From: Diplosphaera chodatii
Taxonomy: Eukaryota > Chlorophyta > Trebouxiophyceae > Prasiolales > Stichococcaceae
Direction: 5' to 3'
NCBI GenBank assembly: GCA_032358165.1
Contig: JAALGY010000044.1
Span: 248,001 to 312,000 of the forward strand
DNA length: 64,000 bases
The notes under the pieces were generated by a model. That model worked only from the letters and a program-made list of their open reading frames with translations, made no database searches and was not told the origin of the DNA. Every line of letters starts with the position of its first letter. Position 1 is the stretch's first letter. Made by a program: the position numbers and the translations under genes. Shown piece after piece: positions 41,801 through 52,547 of the stretch.

Positions 41801-44313
41801 CGGGTGATGATGCCCCTGCGTACATGGCTCATACGCCACTATGCATCAGCTACAGAAAGCAGATGACACTCACTGGGGTATTTGTTGTTGACGTTGTTCA
41901 TGAAGGAGAGGTATGTCGTCGTCATGCTGGGTTTGCCGTTGGCTGCCTCCCACCGCAGGCCCTGAGTGCAGAGCATGTGCAGCGGTTGGCTAGCCATGGG
42001 CGACTGCCACCGCCCTCAAGCCGTTTTTGAAGCCGCTCGTGATGCTGGAGCTGCAGCCACTGTTGCAGTACAAACCCACTGCCATGTACATCAGCAATGG
42101 CCAGTGATGAATGAGGCTGCTGATTGGTCGAAGATTGCGATGGCAGGAGTGCGAGTTGCCATGCAGTCACCTTGCAGTCGGGCTCATTGAGCACATCCCA
42201 GATGACGCGCTTCGGGGCATACGCGTCTGAGTTTACCTTGGCCACAAGGTCCTGATACCACTGCAGATGTTTCGGATCCTTATGTCAGCACCGGCAGTCA
42301 TTGTGGCCGGTCGGGGCAGCCATATGGGCCACACAGATGTGCTGGACGCAGCAGGCCGGCACAGTCAACATGCCGGGATGAGCTCATGATGCGGCGTCTG
42401 CAGTGCCAACAGCACTGCATGTCGTACCGTGTTCCACTGCGTCGGGTTGGTGATGAAGGTGTCGTCGGTGTTCAGGTGGTTGTCTGCAGACAGGCGGCAC
42501 ATTGGTGCTAAGTGCATGGCGCTTGGGCGGCAAGTGCGAGTGCACTTGACGGTGAACAAGAGACGACGTTGGGCACACTAGCACTGCCCCGGGAGCCTGA
42601 ATGCCAACAGCCCTCACCAATGACGATGACGAAGCTGTTGCGGGCCAGCACGTTGACGACCCACAGGAAGCGGTCCAGCACGGTGGTGGAGGGGATGTAG
42701 CTGTTGCAGCGCCCCGACGAACCGTCCGTCGCGATGGCGCCCGGCGGCACGTAAGCCAAGTCGATGCTCCCGCCAGAAGCTGCAGGTTCAGCACTCGGTG
42801 TGTGTCAGGCCCACATGTTGTCACTACCTGCCGGTGGTATGATGCACTTGGCAGCAGAGGGTGCATGCCGGTCAAAGCAACCGCCTTGAGACTGCTGCGA
42901 CGAAGGAGTGCTGTCATGCTGGTTATCGTTTTGCAGGTGTATTGCACAGGAAACGCTGTCCTGCACCTTCCGCGTTCATGAGGCAGTCCCACAGAACAAC
43001 GACAATCGTTCGTGCTGGGGGGACGCACTCTGAACACCCGGGCGTGTGACGCTCGCTAGGATCTGCTGCGGGGTGGGGTTGGAGCCGCCATATGGGCAGT
43101 TGGAGGTGCGGTCGATTGGCAGGCCCGTGTACAGGCTCTGCAGATGCACACAGCAGTCAAACACCAGGACATGAGGCATAGCATACCATCAATCGTTGCT
43201 TGAGATCATCCTGTCGCGAGCTGTTGACGGTCCAACTGCAAAGGCGTCACTGTGGGCTAGATGCAGCAAAGCACCAGGGGTTCGGCAGCCCACCTTGAGG
43301 CTCATGGGCAGGCGGATGGTGTTGAAGCCCAGCAGCTTGATGCGGCGGAGCACGGTGATGAAGTCCAGCGTCAGCGCCGAGGGGCCCTGCCACAGCCCAT
43401 CCGGCAGCGTCGCGCCCGTCTCGAAGCCGAACCAGTTGACGCCCCGCAGCGCGATCGGCGTGCTGCCGGAGCAGATGCGCGGCGGGCTGCCGCCTGCACA
43501 GTTGGCAAGCTGGCTTGTGGGTCACAGCGGATATGCCAGCGGCTGAGACACGGACTAAGTGCCTCAGAATCGAGGTGCATGGGGAGCTTGGGCCCGCCGT
43601 CATGCTGCGGCACCAGCTGCACATCGGCTGCGCCACTCACAGATGGTGAGCTGCGGCGGCACCGGCGGCAGCGCTGTGGCGGCCACGCGGGCGTTGACGC
43701 CCGGCTGGGTCTCCGGCTTCGAATCCGGTGTGGCGGGCGCGCCAACAGCAGCCACCCGCGCGTTGGGCGCCACCACACCAGGGGGACCCGGCTTGACGTT
43801 CTCGCCATAGCCGCTCTGCAAAGATGCACGGGCCAGTGATGTGCTCTTGCATTGTTTGCATGATGCAGCAGCTTTACTTCTGCCAGCATCATACGAGCCA
43901 ACGGCATCGCAACAGAGGCTGCACCCCAGACCAGCAGGCTTGCAGCTGGAGCCGAAACGCGCGGCGCACAAGCAAGACGGTTGCGATGGATGCCAGCAAG
44001 CGCCGTTGCGCGGTGTGAGGGGGATGAACGCCGCGTAACAATTGGCCATACGAAGCTACAGCTGGCAACAGCATGCATGCCTTGCACGCGACGTATGACT
44101 GAGCGTGGCGCTGACCTGCTGGAAGCCGCCCTCTGGAACAAGGCGCGCCCAGTCGAAGGTGGCGGTCTGCAGCAGGCGCCGCTCTGAGCCGCTGCCCGTG
44201 TAAAGCTCCGGGTGTCGCTGCATGTCGGCCTCCAGAACATCAGCCACCGAGAGCGCCCGGCAGCCGACCGCCAGCGCCGCGACCAGCATCAGAATGAGTG
44301 CAGCGCGCGCCAT
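37755..44313 (-). CDS. Secreted GH5 glycoside hydrolase (cellulase-like) with a C-terminal Cys-rich repeat region
   Basis: Twenty-two exons, all phase-consistent: 44313-44116, 43815-43641, 43493-43294, 43137-43038, 42779-42618, 42483-42428, 42260-42171, 41961-41874, 41634-41487, 41277-41247, 41121-41026, 40840-40610, 40551-40429, 40187-40117, 39985-39907, 39728-39666, 39492-39424, 39163-39077, 38835-38671, 38478-38338, 38218-38054, 37814-37755. Total 865 residues. A signal peptide (MARAALILMLVAALAVG) is followed by a Pro/Ala linker. The GH5 domain runs from about 125 to 590: LRGVNWFGFETG, NTIRLPMS, acid/base Glu in WDVLNEPD (E323), MMPHFY, nucleophile in IVIGEFGG (E465), and WIWWSWNANSGDTGG. 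From about 600 to the end comes a granulin-like Cys-rich region (CC and CCPA motifs, SCGPGR, VCCAGD). Substrate not shown, but a beta-1,4-glucanase is likely. Confidence 0.93.
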
Positions 44314-44864
44314 GATGGGGTGCCTGCCGCCGCGCCGATCTCCCAGCCCTGGTCTGACCGATGAAAGTAAACGGTGACGCGACTGGGGCGTCAGGCACTG
44401 GACCCCCTTTCGGCAGGTTGGGCCGCTGCGCCTCAGGGCAGGCCGAGGGTCCGGTGCGGTGGGGTGGTGTGGGATTTGCCCGGTGTTCCTGCGGGCCGCG
44501 TGACTGATGCCCCGGCTGCAGTGGAACGGGCGGGCGCACAATGCGAATTGCACGTATTCCTACACGTGTGCAGCTTCAAGTACAGGTCAATTACTACAGC
44601 AGTTTCCTGCTTCCAACAGCCTTGTACAGGATGCACGGTGTGTCCAAGCCAAACAGAGGGGGAGCATGATACCACCAACAGATCACAGTGGATGGGGATG
44701 CATCAGTCACGCCCAATTTACCATCATCCTGCAGCTGGTGCACCACACTTCGGGCACAAGCTGAGCGCTAGCAACAGGTCAGCTGAGCCGCCAAATGAAA
44801 CACCCAGCACTGAGCGTACATTATTGTACTGCCTAAACTCGCGGTGCTGACGGGCTGCTGTGCG
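44314..44864. other. Intergenic region between the GH5 start and the CCA enzyme 3' end
   Basis: 551 bp: GH5 promoter and 5' UTR, and the 3' UTR of the CCA gene. No exon was seen. Confidence 0.4.
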
Positions 44865-47800
44865 TCATGAGTCCACTGGCTGCTGCTGTTCTTGCTGCTG
44901 CTGCTGGAGCCAGGCGCGCGCCTCATCTGCGGTCGCCTGTGGTTGGCCCAGCTGCCACGCCAGCAGCGCCGATGTCAGGCGCCCCAGCTGCGGGCCTGCC
45001 TTCTTCATGCCCACTGCCTCCATGATCTGCAAGACACCCAGCCGTCCGGTTCGATCGGGCACTGAAGCTGGTGTGCATCGTGCAGCGTTTGACTGCACAC
45101 AAGACATCTGCATGTGTCAGCGACCCCAGTCCATGCTGTGCAGGCTTCCTAGTAGTACAGAGCGCAGCTGCATGTGCTCACCTGGGGCCCGTTCAGCAGC
45201 GGCTTCACCTCCCAAGCCTTGTCAACACCGAAGGCCCTCGCTGCCGTTTCGAGCTCTGATACGCATGCAAGCCCGTCTGCAATAGCTGCATCTGTACTGC
45301 TGTTTGACGTTCTGCTGCCGGGCGCGCCCGCTGCGGCCCCTGCTGCCGGTGCTGCGCCGCCGCTGTCGCGGTCACCTACAGCCGGGACCAGCACTATTGT
45401 GGTGCTGCTTGCAGTTGCCAATGACTGGCACATGCACAACATGACGGTTCGCCCCTGCATCGGCCTCAAACAAGCAACATTGGAGCCGCCCACGGCAGGC
45501 CCGATTTGCCAGCCTTGGGTTTCACGACGCGCTTCCAATGTGTGCGCTGCACGTCACACATGGTGCGCACCGCTGCAGTCTGGGGCGGCTGCGCCGGCGC
45601 CGTTGCTGGGCTCCACGCCGAGCGGCGCGGCCGCCGGCAGCGCCAGCAGCGGGGCGAGCACTGCCGCGCACCGCCACAGGGCGCCCGCCCTCCGCACCGC
45701 CAGCCCCAGCCGGCTGCGCAGCTCCGCCGGCGCCGCTGACTGCCCTGCCGCCTGGGAGCAACAGCAGAGAGGCATTGAGCTGCAGTGCGTCGCTCTTTCT
45801 GGGGAGAGACGCCAGGATGACCAGACCAGCAGATGCACCAGGTCAACCATGCGTTGCCAGGTGCTGCTTCAGCACCCTGCTAATAACGATGCAGCAACCG
45901 GTTGCATGCAGATGAACTGGGGTGGTGATCCATCTGTGCTCTTGCAGCTGGATCTGCACTGCTTCTGCAGCCTCCCCGTCCCTACCAGCAGAGCACCCAC
46001 GAATCCATGATAAAGCCTGTCATTCACAGGCATACCTGCAGGCTTGCATGGATGGCGGCAAACTCTGGTGCCACCTCCTGCACCGTGGCGACTTTGTCCG
46101 GGTAGTTCTTCGCCGGCCACTTCAGTGACTCCCTACAGGAGCAGCAACCTATTCTTCTTGCAAAACCCTACATGGTGGCCGATTCTTGTCAGGAGTAATG
46201 CCTGCCAATGTGGAGCTTTACACCTAAGCAACTCCGTTCCCGCACCTGACAATGTGCCGGGCGGCCGACCCAGCGGCGGCCTTCTGCTTCTTGCTGGCAT
46301 TGGGAGGCGGCTCCACCCTAGCGCGCAGCGGCAGCAGCAGCGCCGCCAGGAGCGCCAGCTTCCGGTCGTCTGCTTCCAGTGCTTCCTGCACATCAACCCA
46401 GACAGACCCTTCCAGCGATGTCCACTGTTCATGGAGCGGATACATGTACAACTCAAGATGGCATGCAGTACTCGCGAGACAGCCGTGCAGCTGACTATGT
46501 GCAGCTACTGTGCTGTGCGCATGTGCAGTCGGCAGCGACTGCAGTGAAGCGGAAGGTGCCAGCGTGGATGTGGCTCCAACGCACCTGAGGCTGCCAGGCT
46601 GCCAGCAGCTGTGCGGCGGCGGCAATGCACGCCAGGCACGGGCCGCCAAAGCCGTCCCCCAGTGCAGCGCGCTGCATTGCTGGTGGCTCGAACACCGTGG
46701 GGAACAGCCGCAGCCGGTGTATGAGCTGCATCGCCCCGACTGGATCCGGCCCTGTAGCAGGCGCTCAAGCCCCATGTTAGCAAGTCGCAGACACACCCTG
46801 CTTGCCATGAGGACGTCCAGAACCAGCAGTCGGGACCTCACCGTTGAAGCAGCCCTGCAGTTCTGCCCCAAAGCGCTCCCGGCTGACCTTGCTCGCCAGC
46901 GCCTCCCGCACCTGCAGACCCCGGCAGGCCGTCACCGAAAGTGGGACACAACAGGGAGTCCGCCGGACAAATGTGATAAAAGTCACTACAATATGGCATT
47001 GCGCACACGTACGCCGATAGTGTACGACTGCATCATGGCCCTGCAAAGTGACATTGTTTTGGCTGTTGCAGCACCCCGTGTGTGGCCATCATGCATCACC
47101 CATGCTGCCCGACAGAACGCCCAAGTGTGTTCCAGTTGCGTTGCACACCGTGATTTCTATGCGAGTGCTCACTACTGCAAAAGCTGAAGCTGCAGCTGAC
47201 AGTCTCGTGTCGGCACGGCCTTGGATACTATCGCATAGCAATTTGAACTTGTGATACATCAGCAGCTTCGAGATGGGGACCGTCGCAGTCGATGTGAAAT
47301 GGCAGAAAGAGCTATTCAAGGGCGTCGAGATAGACATGTCGCAGCCGCCTATCGTCTTCAAGAACCAGCTGTTCTCCTTGACAGGTGCGCGGCATACTGC
47401 ACTTGTGCCAGCAGCCAAGACGCGGAGACCTCAGCTGATGGACCTCAGCTGGTGAAGACATAAGGACGTACATGTTGACAGCAGGATGGCCGTGTCGAGA
47501 CAATCCGGCAGTCAAAACAGTGCTGCCGAACTGCCGAGCCAAACTGCCGTCGCACGTGCTCAGGCGTCACCAATGCGGTCCATTGACGTGCAACCTTCTG
47601 GTCAGTATGCACACCCTCTGCTGCCGCAGGGGTGGCACCGGAGCGGCAGAAGGTCATGGTCAAGGGCGGCATGCTGAAGGACGACCAGGAGTGGGCCAAG
47701 GCCGGCATCAAGCCGGGCGCCAAGCTCATGATGATGGGCACCGCTGATGCCGTGCCGCAGGCACCCACTGCCCAACAGGTGCGTGGACCCAACAGCCAAT

Positions 47801-50800
47801 GCTGAACAGCTGGATCAACTTGGCAGACACTGCATCTGTGCCCCGGCTGCAGCAGTGGACCCCATGCAGCTTAGCACACCAGCCTGTGCCAGTGGGTCCC
47901 ACCCATGCTGGTTGCGAAGGGCAGACCATGTGCGCAAACCCATCTTGAGCAGGTGTCCTCCTGCTCTGCAGGTCTTCATGGAGGACCTGCCAGAGGACGA
48001 GCAGGACGTGACGGGGATGGCGCACTACGGCGCCGGCCTGGAGAACCTCGGCAACACCTGCTACATGAACTCCACGCTGCAGGTGCCCTCAACACGGTGC
48101 TGCAGACGGCATCTAAGCATACAGCCTGCCTTGACAGCATTCAGCCCCAAGACTCTCGAGCCCACAGAGATCACATGGACTAATTCCCAAGCTTCCCTTA
48201 CGCAGTGCTTCTACGGCGTGCCGGAGCTACGCAGCGCTGTGGCCAGCTATGCGCTGGCCCCCAGCGGCAATGGCCCCGCGCCCGGGCACAGGTGGGCAGC
48301 GCATGGACGGATGCTGGGCCATGCCAGCTTGGCTGGAGGAACAGACGCTACGGCTGGGGGAACCACTGTGGTCATGCGATTTCGCTGGCATGCAGGCTTG
48401 CGGCTGCAGCGCGGGACCTGTTCAAGGACCTGCAGCGTTCGGCGCAACCGGTGCCGCCGCTGGCGTTTTGGCTGGGGCTGCGGGCAGCGTTCCCCCAGTT
48501 CAACCAGCAAAGCAACACAGTGAGCAGGCTCTGTGCCATTTTAAAGCCCCTGTGTCAAAGCCCGATCAATGTGTAGCAGCAGAAATGTGCTGGTCTGCTC
48601 GAGCCTGAGCTGCACAGTGAAGCGTGCTCGTGGCTTCCACAGGGCCGCCCTCACAGTGCTTTGTGGCTGCCGCAGGGTGGCTTTTCGCAGCAGGATGCAG
48701 AGGAGTGCTGGACGCAGCTCATGTACTCGCTGCGTACAGTTGTAGCGGTGCGACCCACATCATCTATGTGCCAGAGCATCCTTCAACCCCGATGCTGCCA
48801 ACAGTTAGTGGCAACAACCGCAGAGCACGGTGCTGCCAGCATGACACCATGTCGTGAGCCTGAGGGGTGTTGCGTGCTGATGCCACAGGATCCAGCGCAG
48901 CCAGACTCGAGGGTTGTTGACAGCCTGTTCGGCGTGAAGCTGCACACCAGCCTCAAGTGCGAGGAGAGCGGCGAGAGCATCGAGGTGGGGGCTCTATGCT
49001 GCACACCCCAGCATCATAGCACAGCTGAAGCAGGATGCTACTGGGCAGTGGCACAAAGACACCAACTTGGAGCCGGCTGTAACACAACAGCTGGGGCGGT
49101 CCCGCAGGAGGACACCACAGCGTACAGCCTGAAGTGCAACATCTCCATCGAGGTGAACGACCTGGCAGCCGGCATGCGGCTGGCGCTCAAGGACGACCGG
49201 GAAAAGCGGTGCGCAGTCCAGTGCACATGTGCCAGACCCGCCACTGCATGCTATGCTCCTTTCGCATATGGCCTTCTTTTTGAGCAGTCAACATGTGAAT
49301 GCTTTTTCACTATAAATGATTGCGGACAACCCTTTGGGCTGGCCCCTATCGACACCCTTCTACGTGTGCGTAGGTCGGACATCCTGGGACGCACAGCGCT
49401 CTTTGCAGGCGGCAGCACCATCACGGCGCTGCCGCCATACCTGACGGTGCAGATGGTTCGCTTCTTCTACAAGGCGGACGTGCAGCAGAAGGCCAAGATC
49501 CTGCGCAAGGTGTGCTCCCCTGGCAGCACCCTTGCTATTGCACAAGAGCGCCTTCTTTGCCGATAGGCTTGGCAGGCAACTGCCCTGTAGCACGCTGGAA
49601 ATGCTGCTGTGCCCGCAGGTCGCGTTCCCGCTGCAGCTGGACACATACGAGTTCGCGTCGCCGGAGCTGAAAGCCCAGCTGGACGGCCCCCGGTCGACAG
49701 AGGCCGCAGCTGAGGACGAGCGCGATGCCACCGCCAAGCGGCAAAAGCGCGAGGCGGTGAGCAGTGTCTAACACCTGACTTCTCGTCCCTTGCCTTCCTG
49801 CTGTGTTCGCTGGCTGTTGCTCGGCCTGGCATCGACGACTCAATGCGATGCATCTGATGCCTGTGCTGTCCAAGCACCCCCGCTGAGCAGGGAGGAGCCG
49901 ATGTGTGCAGGCGGAGGCAGCAGACGCCAAGGCCGCAAAGGCAGCCGCAGACAAGAAGGCCGGCAGCAGCCGGCCCGGCGCCGGTGCAGCAGCAGCCACC
50001 GCGGCGGCGGCGGGCCCCACAGCCGCCACAGTCGGCACGGCAGCGTCTGAGGCCGCCGCCAAGCCAGGTGCTTCACACCATCCCGCTCTCGCTTCCACAA
50101 CCCGTATGGTCGGCCCGTCATACACGGCAAGCGCTGATCGTGAGTACGCCTTGCAGGCAGTGACACGGACATGGCAGAGGCAGCGACGGATGCCGCGGCC
50201 CCCAGTAGCAACGTGGCCGAGCTCAGGGCCAAGCACGCCGGCCAGAAGACAGGTCAGCTTGCGGGGCATCTTCGCTTGCACCGCTTCAGAACCCTTAGAC
50301 GAGCTTGCCAAGAGATGGCAGTGTGCCAGGGTGTGTGCCATGGTGTCGCTTGCGTCGTTCCCATGCTGCTGTGGTTCCTGCCGCGCAGGCCGGTATGACC
50401 TGACGGCAGTGCTGACGCACAAGGGGCGGTCTGCCGACTCAGGGCACTACGTCGCCTGGGTCAAGCAGCCCGATGGCAAATGGATCCAGTTTGACGACGA
50501 CAAGGCGAGCCAGCTTGCCAACTATGTTACTCTGCTCTCTAATGCACCTGTGGAAGAGCGTCCTACGGCATTGCCCAAAACCCCATTGCCCTTGCACTCC
50601 CGCCCCCTGCTTAGACACGCACGAACCCTGATGTGCCACCTGACGTGGTGCGCCCGGGCCGCTGCGCAGATGATCGTGCGCAAGGAGGAGGAGGTGCTGT
50701 CGCTGTCGGGGGGCGGCGACTGGCACATGGCCTACCTGCTGCTGTACCGGGCCCGCACCGTGGAGGCGTGAGGCGCAAAACCGTCACTGCAGCCGGGGTC

Positions 50801-52405
50801 GGACCAGGAAGTGGCGGCGCCGCAGCGGTTTTGAAACCAGTGGGGGAGTGCCTCAGTGCGCCAGCAACTCAGCGGCGGAGTTCTTGGTGCGTTGACTGAG
50901 ACGCCGCTTTATGCTGTTGTATCCGAGGTGTAAATGGCTATGACTCGATCGTACCTCTGGCAAGGCTGCTGCCTCCACCAATGCAGCGTCCAGCTCGAAT
51001 CCGAAGCGCGCTGCAAAGCGGATCGCCCGCAGCACCCGCAGCGGATCTGTTCGTGACACAAGACCGAAGTTGTGCAACTGTGTAGCTGCAGTGTTGTTGC
51101 GCAGTTGTGCAGCTGAACCACTGTCACTGAGTGTCCACCCCTCGAGCATGCACAGGTGGCCGCATAGCCAACTGTCAAGGCGTTGACGACCCAAATGGCA
51201 ATGCCCACCCTACAGCACTCAGACCGGCCCCACGCATGAGGAACAGCAAGTGTTCAGACTGCTCACCGTCCATGAACGTTTCTCGGGGCGCAAGCGGCGT
51301 GCGGATGATGCCTGCGCGCAGGTCGTCCAGACCCTGGCCGCTGAAGTCCTCGACGGCGCATGTGTCCAGGTTGTAGAACAGCGCGTTGATCGTCAGGTCT
51401 CGCCGCAGCGCATCCTGCACACCGCAGCCCCTCCCTTTGTGAGGCTGACGCATGGAGCACCATGGCACGTATGCGGGCACCTGCTGACCTAATAGCCTGC
51501 CTGCTACTCCTGCTGCTAGGCGAACGGGTTGCTGCTAGGCAAATGATCTCGATCTTCTTTGCTGTGCACAATTGGAATGGACTATGCACCTGCTTCGGGG
51601 TGCCGAACTGAATGGCGCCGGGGATGCGGCTGTCCTCTGTGTACGTCTCAGACCGCAGGTTGACCAGGTCCAGCGACACGCCATGCACCTGATGCGTTTG
51701 ATTGATGCATTTGAAGTTCCTCATGCTGTATGCCATATCGTTGGAAACCAGCGGCAGCTTCATGCCATGCAGCACGCAGCACACCGGCACGCTGCGTCAG
51801 CAGCGGCGCAGCCAGTCGGCCTGACTCGATCTACTCAGCTGTCCATAAGAGCGAAGCTTGATGGATACAGCACAACCCACCCGGATGCGCGCCGTCTCCA
51901 GGTGCTTCGACTGCTCCGGGTTGCTCTCGATCACGACGGAGCGGGCGACCTCGTCGTGCGACTCCTGCAGGTGGCGCTGCAGCGCCTGGCCGAAGGAGGC
52001 GCCGGTCAGCGTGTCCAGCGCCACGTCGATGTCGGGGCTGTCCGTGTCCAGGCCCAGCAGCTTGTCGCGCACCCACCCGCCAGCGCACCGCAGCGTGACC
52101 GGCGTCCCCAGATCGGCGGCCGCCGCCTTCAGCGTTCTGAAGATGCGCTGCTCCAGGTCCGTGGGCGCGATCGACTCCCGCACAGCCGGCATCCTGCGCG
52201 CTGCTGCCGGGTGTGCTGATGCTGATGCTGGTGCTGCTGGGAGCGCCAAACTCCGGAAGCTGGTCCGGCAGCGAGGCGCGATCAGGAGAATCGGCAAGTG
52301 CACTGGTGCAGCACGAGGCCAGCGAGTGCAGCAGGCTCGGAGCGGCCGCAGCGTGCGCAGCACCCCGGCCATGAGGCATGCAAATGCTGAATGCAGGCGC
52401 CGCAT
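44865..52405 (-). CDS. CCA-adding tRNA nucleotidyltransferase, organelle-targeted form; one intron holds another gene
   Basis: Eleven exons (52405-51881, 51688-51590, 51414-51267, 51046-50955, 46911-46842, 46751-46585, 46385-46246, 46132-46036, 45751-45571, 45375-45182, 45026-44865) give 624 residues. It adds or repairs the 3' CCA end of tRNAs. An Arg/Ala/Leu-rich N-terminus of about 75 residues suggests mitochondrial and/or plastid targeting. Then CAGGWVRDKLLG (109-118) and the metal-binding DID (125-127); VSLDLVNLRSETYTEDSRIP; DALRRDLTINALFYN; DPLRVLRAIRFAARFGF; ALASKVSRERFGAEL; a long Ala-rich C-terminal part; and GRLTSALLAWQLGQPQAT ending in a Gln run. Exons 4 and 5 join in phase 0 within a conserved block (LPE-VREALASKVS) across a 4,043-bp intron that contains the USP14-like gene. 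Confidence 0.95.
47273..50771 (+). CDS. USP14/UBP6-like ubiquitin-specific protease
   Basis: Fourteen exons (47273-47384, 47630-47778, 47972-48082, 48206-48291, 48396-48519, 48676-48738, 48889-48984, 49108-49208, 49374-49509, 49619-49756, 49911-50067, 50157-50252, 50389-50525, 50670-50771) give 535 residues. It removes ubiquitin from substrates docked on the proteasome. The N-terminal ubiquitin-like domain spans about 1-75 (VAVDVKWQKELF; MVKGGMLKDD). The Cys box is GLENLGNTCYMNSTLQ (C117). Then GGFSQQDAEECW and SLKCEESGES; the His box is RSADSGHYVAWVKQ (H476), followed by FDDDKASQ and LSGGGDWHMAYLLLY. An Ala-rich insert of about 50 residues (exon 11) precedes the His box. The gene lies entirely within, and antisense to, intron 4 of the CCA gene. 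Confidence 0.96.
50929..50933 (+). terminator. Probable TGTAA poly(A) signal of the USP14-like gene
   Basis: TGTAA lies 158 nt after the USP14-like stop and about 22 nt before the CCA gene's exon 4 boundary (50955). Cleavage 10-20 nt downstream would end the transcript just inside the host intron. Confidence 0.5.
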
Positions 52406-52547
52406 GCATCATTTCACATTTGCAGGATGCCTCAGAACGAGAGTCGTGATTTAATTTCGTGTTCAACGTGCGCTTGACGCTCAGTTCGTGCACCAGCAGC
52501 AATCCTCGAACGCGGATCCCGCCTCGGCGAAGTCGCAGGCTGCCAGC
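52406..52547. promoter_or_regulatory. Compact divergent promoter region, CCA enzyme / A49
   Basis: Only 142 bp separate the two ATG codons. An AT-rich patch (GATTTAATTT, around 52448-52457) sits near the middle. Both 5' UTRs must fall in this stretch, so the promoters very probably overlap. Confidence 0.5.

Larger units (their letters stand above)
46912..50954 (-). other. 4-kb intron of the CCA gene containing an opposite-strand gene
   Basis: Donor GTACGA (50954) and acceptor CTGCAG (46912) on the minus strand. Other introns in this gene and window are mostly 60-400 bp. The whole USP14-like coding region (47273-50771) and its likely poly(A) signal (50929) fit between the splice sites. No further minus-strand CCA exon is needed to complete the enzyme. 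Confidence 0.9.

Noticed and set aside
43371..44240. 289-codon minus-strand frame at the start of the GH5 gene
   Set aside because: Out of frame with the GH5 exons on the same strand. The product is an Arg/Ser-rich shadow without family resemblance.
44865..46911. Two separate genes for the two halves of the CCA enzyme
   Set aside because: The C-terminal half has no start codon or targeting peptide of its own, and the split falls inside a conserved block that is restored by in-phase splicing.
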